Below, piece after piece: positions 9,780-18,888 of a DNA stretch of 64,000 nt. This DNA comes from Prochlorococcus marinus str. MIT 9302 (GTDB lineage Bacteria; Cyanobacteriota; Cyanobacteriia; PCC-6307; Cyanobiaceae). The stretch spans positions 248,001 through 312,000 of the forward strand of contig NZ_JNAM01000011.1 of NCBI RefSeq assembly GCF_000759975.1. Direction: 5' to 3'. A program made the position numbers and the translations under genes. The notes under the pieces are model-generated. The model saw nothing but the letters and a program-made list of their open reading frames with translations. It searched no databases and was not told the DNA's origin. The first letter of the stretch is position 1; every line of letters begins with the position of its first letter.

Positions 9780-10346
9780 TTGACTAAAAGTATTGTTATA
9801 TATGAAGACATTGATAAATGTATCCAGCTATTTAATGTTTTCCAAGAAAAATCAGTAATGCTCTCTGAAGCTATTTTGATCCCACCAAAAAGTGAGAAAA
9901 TATCAGCGGATGAAACCGAATTGCTAAATACAAAAGCAAATATTTTATTCAAATCTCAAAAATTTGAAGATATAAGAATTTTAAATCCTAAACTTGATAG
10001 AAAGATTAGACAAAAAGATATGAGTAGATGGCTAATGCCATTTGGTTTTATAACTGGAATAGCTTTTTCCAATATGACAAATTTAGCTACTTTCAGCTTT
10101 CTTGGTTTAAATAACATCGGGGAATCCTTAATTGGAGGTCTTCTGGGAATGGGTTCAGGATATTTAGGAAGCGTGGTTTCTTCTGCAAGTATTAACATTA
10201 ATAGAAATAAAGAGTTGAGATCAATTATCAACTTAAATAAAGAGGGTAAATGGCTTGTTCTGCTTGAAAATCAAATTGGGACTGAATTACCTTGGGCTTT
10301 AATAAAACAATCAGAAGCAAAAGATATAATTTTTTTGGAAGGCTAA
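9780..10346 (+). CDS. Conserved hypothetical with Gly-rich membrane segment
   Basis: This 188-residue protein of unknown function starts at a TTG. A central stretch from about residue 80 (WLMPFGFITGIAFSNMT) to 140 contains a Gly-rich segment, ESLIGGLLGMGSGYLGSVVS, resembling a glycine-zipper helix. The ends are hydrophilic. Its stop codon abuts the ATG of the S4-domain gene, so they are translationally adjacent and likely functionally linked. No enzymatic motif is visible. Confidence 0.7.
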   Translation: MTKSIVIYEDIDKCIQLFNVFQEKSVMLSEAILIPPKSEKISADETELLNTKANILFKSQKFEDIRILNPKLDRKIRQKDMSRWLMPFGFITGIAFSNMTNLATFSFLGLNNIGESLIGGLLGMGSGYLGSVVSSASININRNKELRSIINLNKEGKWLVLLENQIGTELPWALIKQSEAKDIIFLEG

Positions 10347-11138
10347 ATGATTGACTTAAAAGAAATCTTAATAAATTCAAACTACAAAAAAGAAACTGAG
10401 GAATTAATAAATATCGCCAACTATGCTTACAAAAACTGGGAAACTTATTGGACTGGATTCAATTCAACCTATATTTGCGAAGAGATTTTAAAAGATTTTG
10501 AAAATTTAAATGATTTCAAATTTTTTGTTTATGGAGGATTCTCCTCTTCTCAAAGATCGAAAATAGCTTGCTCTAGAGGAGATAACATTCTTGAAGAGGA
10601 TGCGCTAGAAAGCAATTTTCCAGCACAAGGAATAAAAATTATTGGTAATTTTTTATTTGATAATGCTAAACAAGACGACTTTAGATCCCTATTAATTGAA
10701 AATGGGGTAACTGAAAAAAAAATAGGAGATATATGGACTATTGGCGATAGGGGGGCGCAAGGAATAATTGACGATTTAGATATTGAGTTTCTAAATGAAA
10801 AGTCTTTTTATTTGAGAGACGTAAAAGTAAAAATCAATTTGTTGGGTATAGATGAATTACAAATACCTACTGGAAGATTAAAAAAAATTATTAACACAGT
10901 AGAAGCTTCAACAAGATTAGACGCTATAGCTTCAGCAGGCTTTAGGATATCAAGAAGCAAAATTATTGAAAGAATAAAAAATGGAATGCTTAGATTAAAT
11001 GGTAGTAAAATTAATAAGCCAACTATTAATCTAAAAATTGGCGATAAACTACAACTTGAAAACAAAGGATTTATCGAGATTCTAAATTTAGAAGTCACCA
11101 AAAGAGAAAGATGGAAAGTTAAATTACTTAGAAAATGA
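10347..11138 (+). CDS. Photosystem II S4-domain-type RNA-binding protein (YlmH-like)
   Basis: The 263-residue protein has a C-terminal S4 RNA-binding domain (about residues 183-245: STRLDAIASAGFRISRSKII, then NGSKINKPTINLKIGDKLQL). The N-terminal region resembles YlmH (FFVYGGFSSSQRSKIACSRG). Cyanobacterial members are annotated as photosystem II S4 proteins. The actual role is not settled. It directly follows the membrane protein gene at 9780 without a gap. Confidence 0.85.
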   Translation: MIDLKEILINSNYKKETEELINIANYAYKNWETYWTGFNSTYICEEILKDFENLNDFKFFVYGGFSSSQRSKIACSRGDNILEEDALESNFPAQGIKIIGNFLFDNAKQDDFRSLLIENGVTEKKIGDIWTIGDRGAQGIIDDLDIEFLNEKSFYLRDVKVKINLLGIDELQIPTGRLKKIINTVEASTRLDAIASAGFRISRSKIIERIKNGMLRLNGSKINKPTINLKIGDKLQLENKGFIEILNLEVTKRERWKVKLLRK

Positions 11139-11187
11139 AACTCAACCTGCTATTTTCTTATAAGGGGGATTAAAAAATCCTCAAATT

Positions 11188-11259
11188 GGGCGATTAGCTC
11201 AGTGGTAGAGCACTACCTCGACACGGTAGTGGCCACTGGTTCGAATCCAGTATCGCCCA
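11188..11259 (+). tRNA. tRNA-Val (anticodon GAC)
   Basis: A complete 72-nt cloverleaf can be drawn. Acceptor GGGCGAT pairs with ATCGCCC, D stem GCTC with GAGC, anticodon stem CTACC with GGTAG, T stem ACTGG with CCAGT around TTCGAAT, and the discriminator is A. The anticodon loop is TCGACAC, giving GAC. Position 33 is C rather than the near-universal U. CCA is not encoded, consistent with RNase Z and nucleotidyltransferase processing. Confidence 0.93.
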
Positions 11260-11327
11260 TCAAACTTTTTGAAGACTTAGTTTATATCCACAGAAAATAA
11301 TTTCATTTTTTAGATTATTTAAAAAAA

Positions 11328-11945
11328 ATGAAACTTAATCAAATAATTAATCTTCATAAGGGACTAACTGCATTTGTAGTATTAGGACTTATGGTATTTT
11401 ATGATAATTTTACAATCGGTCCTTACGTTTATTTAGCTCTTCATGGGACATATGGATTACTTTGGTTGCTTAAAGAAAAGATATTTCCGGATCCTTATTT
11501 TAAAGAAAAAATAAATTTTTTAACTTCAATTACTGGTTTTATTTTTCTAGGAAGTTACTGGATTGCTCCTTTCATTCTAATCTCATCTCAGAAGTCTATT
11601 CCAAATATCGTAATAGCTACATCTATATCTATAAATATAATTGGTGTGTTTTTACACTTTGCTAGTGATGCTCAAAAATATTTTTCTCTTAAATTAAAAA
11701 AAGATTTAATTAAAGAAGGATTTTTCAAAAATGTAAGGAATACCAATTATCTAGGAGAAATACTAATTTATCTATCATTCGCCATCCTTTCAATGAATTT
11801 CATTCCATTTGCAATTCTTGCAATATTTTTCTTTATAGTTTTTCTGCCAAGAATGATAAAAAAGGATAAATCGCTCACAAAATACGATTCATTTGAAGAT
11901 TACAAGAAAAAAACTGGTCTTCTTCTACCTAAATTAAATGCTTGA
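11328..11945 (+). CDS. Integral membrane protein, ICMT/DUF1295-like methyltransferase family
   Basis: The 205-residue protein has about five hydrophobic segments. Near the C-terminus it shows VRNTNYLGEILIYLSFA, matching the RHPNYLGE-type motif of isoprenylcysteine/phospholipid methyltransferase and DUF1295 membrane enzymes. It ends with YDSFEDYKKKTGLLLPKL, a typical end for this superfamily. The substrate is unknown. Its last 8 bases overlap the following FMN-binding protein gene, so translation is probably coupled. Confidence 0.75.
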   Translation: MKLNQIINLHKGLTAFVVLGLMVFYDNFTIGPYVYLALHGTYGLLWLLKEKIFPDPYFKEKINFLTSITGFIFLGSYWIAPFILISSQKSIPNIVIATSISINIIGVFLHFASDAQKYFSLKLKKDLIKEGFFKNVRNTNYLGEILIYLSFAILSMNFIPFAILAIFFFIVFLPRMIKKDKSLTKYDSFEDYKKKTGLLLPKLNA

Positions 11946-12489
11946 AAACAACTTACCAAGTTGGAGACAAGATTTAAAATCCTCTCGAAAAAAAGAGGGT
12001 AAATTACCTTCTAATAGATGGATTCAGCTTGCGACAGTTAGCGTTAGAAATGAGCCTAGATTAAGAACAGTTGTATTCAGAGGATGGAATAAAGATAGTT
12101 CAATGATTATCTTTTCAGATAGAAGAAGTGAGAAAATTGAGCATTTAAAATCCAACCCTAATGCAGAAATATTATGGTTTTTTTTTAAAACCAAATCACA
12201 ATATAGATTAAAAGGAAAAATAAGTGAGTTAAGTGATAATAAAAATTATTGGGATACATTATCTGAAAAATCAAAATCTTCTTGGTTCTGGGGATCTCCT
12301 GGAGAGAAAATCAACCAAAAATTGGACTCTGCTTATGAGATATCATCCAATCTACCCAAGTCAGAAAATTTTATAGTTCTAAATTTTGAAATAGATTCAG
12401 TAGATCTTCTTAAATTAGAAAAGCCTATTCATAAAAGATATCTATGGGAAAAGAAATATAAATGGGAAAAAAAAGAAATTAATCCATAG
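11938..12489 (+). CDS. Pyridoxamine 5'-phosphate oxidase-related FMN-binding protein
   Basis: The 183-residue protein fits the Alr4036-type split-barrel family. It has WIQLATVSVRNEPRLRTVVF near the N-terminus and DRRSEKIEHLKSNPNAEILW in the FMN-binding strand region. True PdxH is longer and carries the dimer arm, so I call it related rather than PdxH. It overlaps the upstream methyltransferase-like gene by 8 bp. Confidence 0.82.
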   Translation: MLENNLPSWRQDLKSSRKKEGKLPSNRWIQLATVSVRNEPRLRTVVFRGWNKDSSMIIFSDRRSEKIEHLKSNPNAEILWFFFKTKSQYRLKGKISELSDNKNYWDTLSEKSKSSWFWGSPGEKINQKLDSAYEISSNLPKSENFIVLNFEIDSVDLLKLEKPIHKRYLWEKKYKWEKKEINP

Positions 12490-12564
12490 AATATTTCTAA
12501 ATTGTATATTTAGGTTGAAAAAGATTTAGTGATCAGTCAGTTTAAAAAAAGAAGTTTTATTGAT

Positions 12565-12738
12565 ATGAATTTCTCAAGAATTACAGATAACCCTTTTATT
12601 TTTTTATCTTGGGTCACAGCCATAGGTCTTTTTATAAGTCTTACTGAAGCTACGATTAAGATAAAACTAGAGAAGAGGAACTTATATCGTAAAAAAATAG
12701 AACTAATTAAAAGTCTTTATCCCAAAAAGTTAGTTTGA
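12565..12738 (+). CDS. Small single-helix membrane protein
   Basis: The 57-residue protein has one membrane helix (FIFLSWVTAIGLFISLTEA) and a basic C-terminal tail (LYRKKIELIKSLYPKKLV). An upstream in-frame GTG at 12529 would add 12 residues. It is not recognised. The tail resembles the end of the small protein at 22321 (KLESLYPSSKKKV), suggesting a shared family. It is convergent with the DoxX gene, with a 9-bp overlap. Confidence 0.6.
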   Translation: MNFSRITDNPFIFLSWVTAIGLFISLTEATIKIKLEKRNLYRKKIELIKSLYPKKLV

Positions 12739-13284
12739 AATATCTGAAAGAATATTTGACTGAAGATATTTGATCAAACCACCTTTATTAGTTCCATCTT
12801 TTATTTCAGACTCCTTAGAAGAGGGTTTTACTTTTGTTGTAGATATACTCTCTACTGTATCTTCTGATTTAAGGATTCTAATAATAACTTCATCCAAAGA
12901 AAAATTACCAGGCCCTGATAAAGCAATTGAAGTTGCTGAAGCAAAATACAAAAGTAAAAGCTCTAGTAGGAAAATATTAAACCCTGAAGTAACAAGTGCA
13001 TGATATATGGCGACAGAAATTGTTCCAACAATAGCTAAGGCTCCGAATCTTGTAGCCAAACCGATTATTAATAACCAACTACCACCTATCTCCGAAAATG
13101 CTGCCATGTATGATAAAAAAATCGGGAATGGAAGATGCAGTGGTCTCACAAATGCATCAGCAAAATTTTCTATATTTGCTAATTTTTCATAACCGTGGTG
13201 AATGAGCACAGTACCAGTAATAACTCTAAGAATTAATAAAGCTGTATCTTTGCTAAACGACTTTGTGAGAATTGTTGAAAGCAC
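12730..13284 (-). CDS. DoxX-family membrane protein
   Basis: The 184-residue protein has about four membrane helices and the DoxX pattern LLILRVITGTVLIHHGYEKL, then SYMAAFSEIGGSWLLIIGLA and FSLDE. A hydrophilic Ser/Lys-rich tail of about 45 residues follows. DoxX proteins are quinone- or redox-associated in some bacteria, but the role here is unknown. A second, shorter DoxX protein lies at 39220. Confidence 0.85.
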   Translation of the reverse strand: MLSTILTKSFSKDTALLILRVITGTVLIHHGYEKLANIENFADAFVRPLHLPFPIFLSYMAAFSEIGGSWLLIIGLATRFGALAIVGTISVAIYHALVTSGFNIFLLELLLLYFASATSIALSGPGNFSLDEVIIRILKSEDTVESISTTKVKPSSKESEIKDGTNKGGLIKYLQSNILSDISN

Positions 13285-13420
13285 TATAAAAAAATTATCC
13301 TTAAGTAAAAATAACTAGTCACAGATTCCATCGTGGATTAAACAGCAAAAGTCATAACTAATTAAGTATTTATACTTAATTTGCTAAAGAATTCTTTTTC
13401 TAGTGAAGAATTTACCTAAG

Positions 13421-14575
13421 TTAAAAATTATTTTTTGAATAATTTTCGAATATCATTTGATTTATTTTGGGAATGTTTTTTTTAAAGTTAAAGAAGCCTT
13501 TTGTAGCAAACTTCCACGCGCATAAATCTTCATCCCTTACGAGATTAACTATTTTTTTATTGTGTAAATTTTTAAACTCAATTATAAAGTCATAATTTTC
13601 TCCCACTCCAGGATAAATAATGTCTATTTGATTAATAATCTTAAAAGTAAGTTCTAGTGAATGAGGATCAATCTGTACAACATTATCAAATTGCTCTACA
13701 AATTCAGAGACCAATTTTTGTTTAAATTTCAAAACAGATTCAGACAATTTAATTTGTCTATGTTCATTTTTTAAAAGAATAATGTAGACCTTTTTATAGC
13801 TTGGAAGTAAATTTTTAAGAGTTGCAATGTGCAGATCATTTTCAAACAAAATCAAATTATCCGATTTCGGATCCATATTATTTTTGTAAATCTCATCTTG
13901 TAATGGAATTTGACTCGATTCCTCAAGAAAAATTTGTTTGTTATTTATTTTTTTTACATTAAATCTATTATTTGAAAATTTTCTGAGGTTTGAAGGTGAG
14001 AAAAGATACTGCTTTCCTTTAGTTTGCAATCCTGCGACCCATCTCCAACTAAGTAGATTAGATGCAGCATCACCGTCAAACAGATATTTAAAGAAAAACT
14101 TTGATCCTAATTGCCATGGAAGACCTAAATTAAATATCCAAGTACTCGCAAACCACATCCTTGTATGATTATGCAAATAGTTATAGTGCTTTAATTCAAG
14201 CACCCAAGAGTTAAAAAAATCTAATTCTGTATGACCATTAATTGCTCTTTCATATAGGTCATGATCATAATCAAGATTTTTTTCTGAAATAAAATTTTTC
14301 CAAACTTTCGGTCTATTTTCCATCCAACCTTTCCAGTAAACTCTCCAAAATATTTCTTCGATAAACTTACTTGGATTGTTGACTTTATATTTACTTTTAA
14401 TATCATTTATCAGGTCATATTCCAATAATATTCTGTGAGTGACAAATGGTGATAATTTTGAAACTGAACCTTCATTATTTGGTCCAAAATCAAAATTTCT
14501 TAACTTTGCATAATCATTAATTTTGTATTTTGCAAAGTTTTCCCAAAGATTTTGAGCTTCTAATAAAAATGACAT
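13421..14575 (-). CDS. Photolyase/cryptochrome-like FAD-binding protein, unusual domain order
   Basis: The 384-residue protein begins directly with the photolyase FAD-binding domain. SKLSPFVTHRILLEYDLIND is at about residue 40, IEEIFWRVYWKGWMENRP follows, then HNHTRMWFASTWIFNLGLPW and LFDGDAASNLLSWRWVAG, all matching the FAD cradle of DNA photolyases. The alpha/beta antenna domain that normally precedes this is absent from the N-terminus. Instead about 170 residues follow (from NLILFENDLHIATLKNLLPS) with alternating hydrophobic strands. Repair activity is not proven from sequence. Confidence 0.8.
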   Translation of the reverse strand: MSFLLEAQNLWENFAKYKINDYAKLRNFDFGPNNEGSVSKLSPFVTHRILLEYDLINDIKSKYKVNNPSKFIEEIFWRVYWKGWMENRPKVWKNFISEKNLDYDHDLYERAINGHTELDFFNSWVLELKHYNYLHNHTRMWFASTWIFNLGLPWQLGSKFFFKYLFDGDAASNLLSWRWVAGLQTKGKQYLFSPSNLRKFSNNRFNVKKINNKQIFLEESSQIPLQDEIYKNNMDPKSDNLILFENDLHIATLKNLLPSYKKVYIILLKNEHRQIKLSESVLKFKQKLVSEFVEQFDNVVQIDPHSLELTFKIINQIDIIYPGVGENYDFIIEFKNLHNKKIVNLVRDEDLCAWKFATKGFFNFKKNIPKINQMIFENYSKNNF

Positions 14576-14728
14576 TTTTTTGATAACTATAAAAATATTT
14601 TTTATTGATTGAAAGAAATTTTAAAAATTTAGAGGTTAAATTTAGCTCACGATACTGAATTCAATTATTTACAGTAACTAAGTAAACAAGTTTTCATTAA
14701 ATTTCAAAACAATTTGCAGGATTACTAA

Positions 14729-15658
14729 ATGACTGCCACTATTTCTAGACCTACAATTTCTAATTGGGAAACATCTGATATCCCTAATCTTACTGGAAAA
14801 ACTGCACTTATTACTGGCGCAAATAGTGGCCTTGGATATTACACGGCAAAGGCCTTATCCGAAAAAAATGCCCATGTAATAGTTTCTTGCAGATCGCTAG
14901 ATAAAGCTAATCAATCTATTAAAAAGCTTAGAGCTTCAAATCCTGAAGGAATATTTACTCCACTTGAATTAGATTTATCAGATTTAAATAATGTTGTTGA
15001 AGTTCAACCCAAAATTATTGATGATTTTGAAAATCTAGATTTACTAATCAATAATGCTGGCATAATGCATCCGCCTAAAACACTTAGTGCCCAAGGATAT
15101 GAAATACAATTTGCAGTTAATCATTTAGCTCATATGCTTTTAACCCTTAAGCTTCTTCCAATTATTGAAAAAAAGGAGGAATCGAGAATAGTAACGGTTA
15201 CTTCTGGAGCACAATTTTTTGGCAAAGTTGGTTGGGGGAATCTGAGAGCAGAGAACTATTACAACAAATGGGAATCTTACTCCAATAGCAAATTGGCAAA
15301 TGTAATGTTCGCTTTGGAACTAAATGAGAACTTAAAACACAAAAATATACTTTCTTTAGCTGCTCACCCAGGAATAGCAAAAACAAATCTTTTTACTGCT
15401 CAAAAACCTAAACCTAGTCCAATAGAAACATTCTCCATGGAATTATTTAGCCCTATTTTTCAATCCGCAGAAATGGGTGCTTTACCTCAACTTTTTGCAG
15501 CTACTTCTCCAGATGCAAAAGGCGGGGATCATTATGGTCCTAAATTTAATTTTAGAGGTCATCCAAAACTATCCCCTACTTCTCCTTTTGCAATTAATAA
15601 AAAAGAAAGAAAAAATTTATGGAAAAAAAGCCTTGAAATACTGAGTAATTTCTTATAA
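14729..15658 (+). CDS. Short-chain dehydrogenase/reductase (protochlorophyllide-reductase-like)
   Basis: The 309-residue Rossmann enzyme has cofactor motif TGANSGLGYYTA (residues 29-40), LLINNAGIM, and the catalytic YSNSK in the Tyr-xxx-Lys position. DLDLSDLNNV-type spacing suggests an NADP-preferring classical SDR of the retinol-dehydrogenase/POR-like branch. The substrate is unknown. Its stop overlaps the end of the convergent small gene by 6 bp. Confidence 0.88.
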   Translation: MTATISRPTISNWETSDIPNLTGKTALITGANSGLGYYTAKALSEKNAHVIVSCRSLDKANQSIKKLRASNPEGIFTPLELDLSDLNNVVEVQPKIIDDFENLDLLINNAGIMHPPKTLSAQGYEIQFAVNHLAHMLLTLKLLPIIEKKEESRIVTVTSGAQFFGKVGWGNLRAENYYNKWESYSNSKLANVMFALELNENLKHKNILSLAAHPGIAKTNLFTAQKPKPSPIETFSMELFSPIFQSAEMGALPQLFAATSPDAKGGDHYGPKFNFRGHPKLSPTSPFAINKKERKNLWKKSLEILSNFL

Positions 15659-15919
15659 ATTTTTCATTTTTACTAACTTTAGAAAATACTTCAAGATATG
15701 TAACTCACTCTCTGAGAGCTTCATAAATTCTGTTAAGGCATCATAATTTTTTTCATCAATTTTTTTTGATAATTGAATAAAACTATCATGGTTTTCATTA
15801 ACAAATCGCTCAGCAATCTGAGATGGGGTCAAACCCTTTTCTATTAATTCACCTGGAGCATTTTTCTCCCACCTTTCATAAAACCAAGAGAACCAATATT
15901 TTGCAGTATTATCTTCCAT
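15653..15919 (-). CDS. Small hypothetical protein, paralogue of 26610
   Basis: The 88-residue soluble, acidic protein is not assigned to a family. It is clearly related to the gene at 26610-26927: WFSWFYERW, PSQIAERFVNENHDS and LTEFMKLSESELHILKYF align with WFQWLTREL, PEDVAEDFISHNSIA and LDQFLKLTECEWHVFRIL. The pattern is all-helical. It is probably a regulator or adaptor, but nothing proves this. Confidence 0.7.
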   Translation of the reverse strand: MEDNTAKYWFSWFYERWEKNAPGELIEKGLTPSQIAERFVNENHDSFIQLSKKIDEKNYDALTEFMKLSESELHILKYFLKLVKMKNL

Positions 15920-16019
15920 TAATTAACTTTTATATTGGGAATTCTTGAAATAGTAAATAGTGATCTCATGATTGAATTAACCATCAAAGACATTTAATAT
16001 AAATGCAATTATAAATTTA

Positions 16020-17426
16020 ATGATAGATAATAATCATTTAAGTAAAAGAAAAAATATTAATCTTGTAATTGGATTAGGGAAATCTGGATTTTGGGCTGCC
16101 AAGTATTTGAGAAGCATCGATAAGAGAGTAATTGTTTGGGAAAGTAAAGATGGGAAAGAATTCTTAGAAAAAAAAACAGAATTGGAGGAACTTAATATAT
16201 TAGTTTCTCTTAATAAAGAATTTGTATTTAAAGAAATTGATCCCTTTGTAAAAGAGATTGAATCTGTTGTTGTAAGTCCATCAGTACCTTATGAACATGA
16301 AACTATTATTAAATTAAAAAAAAAGGGAATAAAAGTAATTGGAGAAATTAATGTTGCATGGGAAATTTTAAAAGACACAAATTGGATAGGTATTACTGGC
16401 ACTAATGGTAAGACTACTGTTACTCATTTACTAAGTCATATTCTCTGCCAGAATGAATTATGTGCACCTTTTGCTGGAAATATTGGCACACCCTTATGTA
16501 AATATGCTTACTCCAAAAAACACGAACAAATTGACTGGATTGTAGCTGAATTAAGCAGTTATCAAATAGAAATATCTCCAGAAGTAAAACCTAATATTGG
16601 AATCTGGACAACCTTCACAGAAGATCATCTTGAAAGACACAAAACACTTGAAAACTATTTCAACATAAAAAAAAGCTTGCTAGAAAAATCAGATTTTAGA
16701 ATTTATAATTATGACGATGAAAATCTAAGAAATCACTATATTTCGCTATCAAAAGGGATTTGGATAACAACTAGTTTAGATAAATCAAATATCATTCAAT
16801 GCGATTATTGGATAGATGATCAAGCATTCATTATTGAGAGAGGAAAGAGACTATTCAAACTTGAACATTTCTCTTTAAAAGGAACGCATAATCTTCAAAA
16901 TCTTCTATTAGTAATAGCAGCAGCAAGAAAAGTTGGATTGTCTGGAAAGAAGATTAAAGATTCTTTATCTAATTACAAACAATTACAGCATAGGATGGAA
17001 ACAATTTACAAAAATAATGATCTGGAAATAATTAATGATAGTAAAGCTACGAATTTTGATTCATCTATTGCAGGAATAAATTCAATTGAAGGTCAAATAA
17101 TAATAATTTCTGGAGGCAGATTAAAAGGAAATAAATACACTGAATGGATAAAAGTTTTAAAGAAAAAAGTTAAATGTGTTTTTCTTTTTGGAGAAAGCTC
17201 AAAAGTCCTAAAAATGGCACTTATAAATGAAGGATTTAATAAAGATATTTTTGAATTTTCAGAACTCAAAGAGCTTTTAAATTTTGTTTTTCAATATTTA
17301 CAAAATAATAAGTGTGGAACATTATTATTCTCACCTTCCTGTTCGAGTTTTGATCAATTTAAAAATTATGAAGAGCGAGGAGATCATTTCAAGAAACTAG
17401 TAAGTAAAAAATTAAAGGTTAATTAA
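16020..17426 (+). CDS. murD: UDP-N-acetylmuramoylalanine--D-glutamate ligase
   Basis: The 468-residue peptidoglycan enzyme adds D-Glu to UDP-MurNAc-L-Ala. The N-terminal Rossmann region has [12 protein letters not shown], the ATP loop [15 protein letters not shown] is at residues 125-139, and AELSSYQIE and [10 protein letters not shown] are the later Mur-ligase motifs. The length is as expected. It stands alone, with an own-promoter-sized gap upstream. Confidence 0.95.
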   Translation: MIDNNHLSKRKNINLVIGLGKSGFWAAKYLRSIDKRVIVWESKDGKEFLEKKTELEELNILVSLNKEFVFKEIDPFVKEIESVVVSPSVPYEHETIIKLKKKGIKVIGEINVAWEILKDTNWIGITGTNGKTTVTHLLSHILCQNELCAPFAGNIGTPLCKYAYSKKHEQIDWIVAELSSYQIEISPEVKPNIGIWTTFTEDHLERHKTLENYFNIKKSLLEKSDFRIYNYDDENLRNHYISLSKGIWITTSLDKSNIIQCDYWIDDQAFIIERGKRLFKLEHFSLKGTHNLQNLLLVIAAARKVGLSGKKIKDSLSNYKQLQHRMETIYKNNDLEIINDSKATNFDSSIAGINSIEGQIIIISGGRLKGNKYTEWIKVLKKKVKCVFLFGESSKVLKMALINEGFNKDIFEFSELKELLNFVFQYLQNNKCGTLLFSPSCSSFDQFKNYEERGDHFKKLVSKKLKVN

Positions 17427-17462
17427 TAAAGGTTTTATTTAAATATCATTAAGTTCTTTTCA

Positions 17463-17484
17463 GGTCGGTCATCACAACCGACTC
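17463..17484 (+). promoter_or_regulatory. Hairpin in the murD/17543 intergenic gap
   Basis: A perfect 6-bp stem GTCGGT / ACCGAC (17464-17469 and 17477-17482) with a 7-nt loop CATCACA is followed by CTCCCCACT. There is no T-run on either side, so it is not a standard terminator. It may be a 5' leader structure of the next gene or part of a small RNA. Confidence 0.35.
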
Positions 17485-17542
17485 CCCACTAGCAAATATT
17501 CACTTAATTAGTTAGATTTTGACTATAAATTTACTACTAACA

Positions 17543-17857
17543 ATGAGTGAATCTAACAATTTACCTCAAGCAATAAGTCATAAAAAATTAAGTTACTTGA
17601 TGCTGAAGGCACAAAAGGATTCTCATTTTTCTAATGAATTAGCAGAAATAGAAAGCCCCGAAAAAAGAGAATTTGACGAGTTAATAAACAATTGGGAATC
17701 TTCCACGAAGAAAGTAGTTAATGAGTTATCAAAAAGAAAAAAGAATTTACTAAAAGATAAATCACCTAATTCTTTAATTGCGCTTGGTGCTATGGAAGTT
17801 CACCTTAACATGGCTTTGCAAGCCTTAAATGCATTTAATAAAGGAGTTGATGATTAA
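17543..17857 (+). CDS. Conserved small cytoplasmic protein, unknown function
   Basis: The 104-residue helical protein begins MSESNNLPQAISHKKLSYLM. A TTG at 17519 could add 8 residues, but the ATG is preferred. It has a Lys-rich central helix (VVNELSKRKKNLLKDKS) and a conserved-looking end ALGAMEVHLNMALQALNAF. No known domain is recognised. It is convergent with the pirin gene. Confidence 0.65.
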   Translation: MSESNNLPQAISHKKLSYLMLKAQKDSHFSNELAEIESPEKREFDELINNWESSTKKVVNELSKRKKNLLKDKSPNSLIALGAMEVHLNMALQALNAFNKGVDD

Positions 17858-17871
17858 TAGAAATAGATAAA

Positions 17872-18600
17872 CTATAAGGAAGGCATTGAAAATAAAAGAA
17901 AATCTAGTTCTTTTTTAGTATCTATAGAGATATCATCATAATAATTAATTTCAAATCCCAAGCCATCTCCAGATGAGAGACATACATTTGAATTAGATTC
18001 TTTACTTTTTAATAAAAGATTACCTTCTATTATTTGTATCCAATTATATTTATCGATTTTTAATGGCAATTTTTTTTCTTTAATAGGTTTATATTTACAA
18101 CGCCATAAAGAGATGTCTTGGTTTATTAAAAGTTTATTTTTCCCATCTAAGTAATCAATAATGAGATTCTCTCCTATGACATTTTTAAATGATATTTGCT
18201 TATAATCAGGTTTAAGATTACTTTTTTTGGGATCAATCCAAATCTGAAATAACTTACAGGATTTATTCTCTTCATTTTTCTCACTATGAGTAATCCCAGT
18301 ACCAGCAGACATAACTTGAACTTCATTTTCATAAATTTTTCCTGAATTATTTAATGAGTCCCGATGAGTAATTGCACCTTTTGTTACAACAGTAATTATC
18401 TCCATGTCGGAATGAGAATGCATATTAAAACCAGAATTTGGAGAAATAGTATCTTCATTGATGACTCTAATTTTCCCAAAATTATCCCATTTTGGATCCC
18501 TATGCTCCGCAAAAGAAAATGAATGCATTGAATGCAGCCAATCTCTTCTTGATAAAAATCTATCATCGGATTTTCTTAGTTTGATAATATTAAAAACCAT
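17872..18600 (-). CDS. Pirin-family bicupin protein
   Basis: The 242-residue protein carries the pirin signature RRDWLHSMHSFSFAEHRDP and the metal motif HSHSDMEIITVVTKGAITH with HRDSL, followed by a second cupin half. Some pirins are quercetin 2,3-dioxygenases and others are regulators, and sequence alone does not distinguish them. A TTG one codon upstream of the ATG is an alternative start. Confidence 0.9.
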   Translation of the reverse strand: MVFNIIKLRKSDDRFLSRRDWLHSMHSFSFAEHRDPKWDNFGKIRVINEDTISPNSGFNMHSHSDMEIITVVTKGAITHRDSLNNSGKIYENEVQVMSAGTGITHSEKNEENKSCKLFQIWIDPKKSNLKPDYKQISFKNVIGENLIIDYLDGKNKLLINQDISLWRCKYKPIKEKKLPLKIDKYNWIQIIEGNLLLKSKESNSNVCLSSGDGLGFEINYYDDISIDTKKELDFLLFSMPSL

Positions 18601-18695
18601 CAAAATTTAATTAGAATAGAAAAATTCTAAATAATTAGAAAAATATTTGTAAATTTCTTTTATAGATTATTCCTAAAAAAAAGTAAATATCGAAT

Positions 18696-18824
18696 TTAAA
18701 AATTTATTTTACTCTGAGCTTTATTAGCCTTTATCAATATTTTTTTTGCTTCATCCCTTGTAAGGCATTTTTCTGCTTTTACATTTAAGTTTTTAAGTTT
18801 TTGCAGTTGCTTTGTGTTACTCAT
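18696..18824 (-). CDS. Very small basic protein (42 aa)
   Basis: An ATG-initiated frame reads MSNTKQLQKLKNLNVKAEKC then LTRDEAKKILIKANKAQSK and stops at TAA. It is a Lys-rich amphipathic helix with one Cys. No function is known. The coding-like composition and the clean start and stop in a 260-bp gap support it as a real small gene. Confidence 0.5.
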   Translation of the reverse strand: MSNTKQLQKLKNLNVKAEKCLTRDEAKKILIKANKAQSKINF

Positions 18825-18888
18825 AATTTAACATTGCCTGAATTAATCTTAACATAACTTTAATTTAATTGCCTCATAAACCTTGGCA

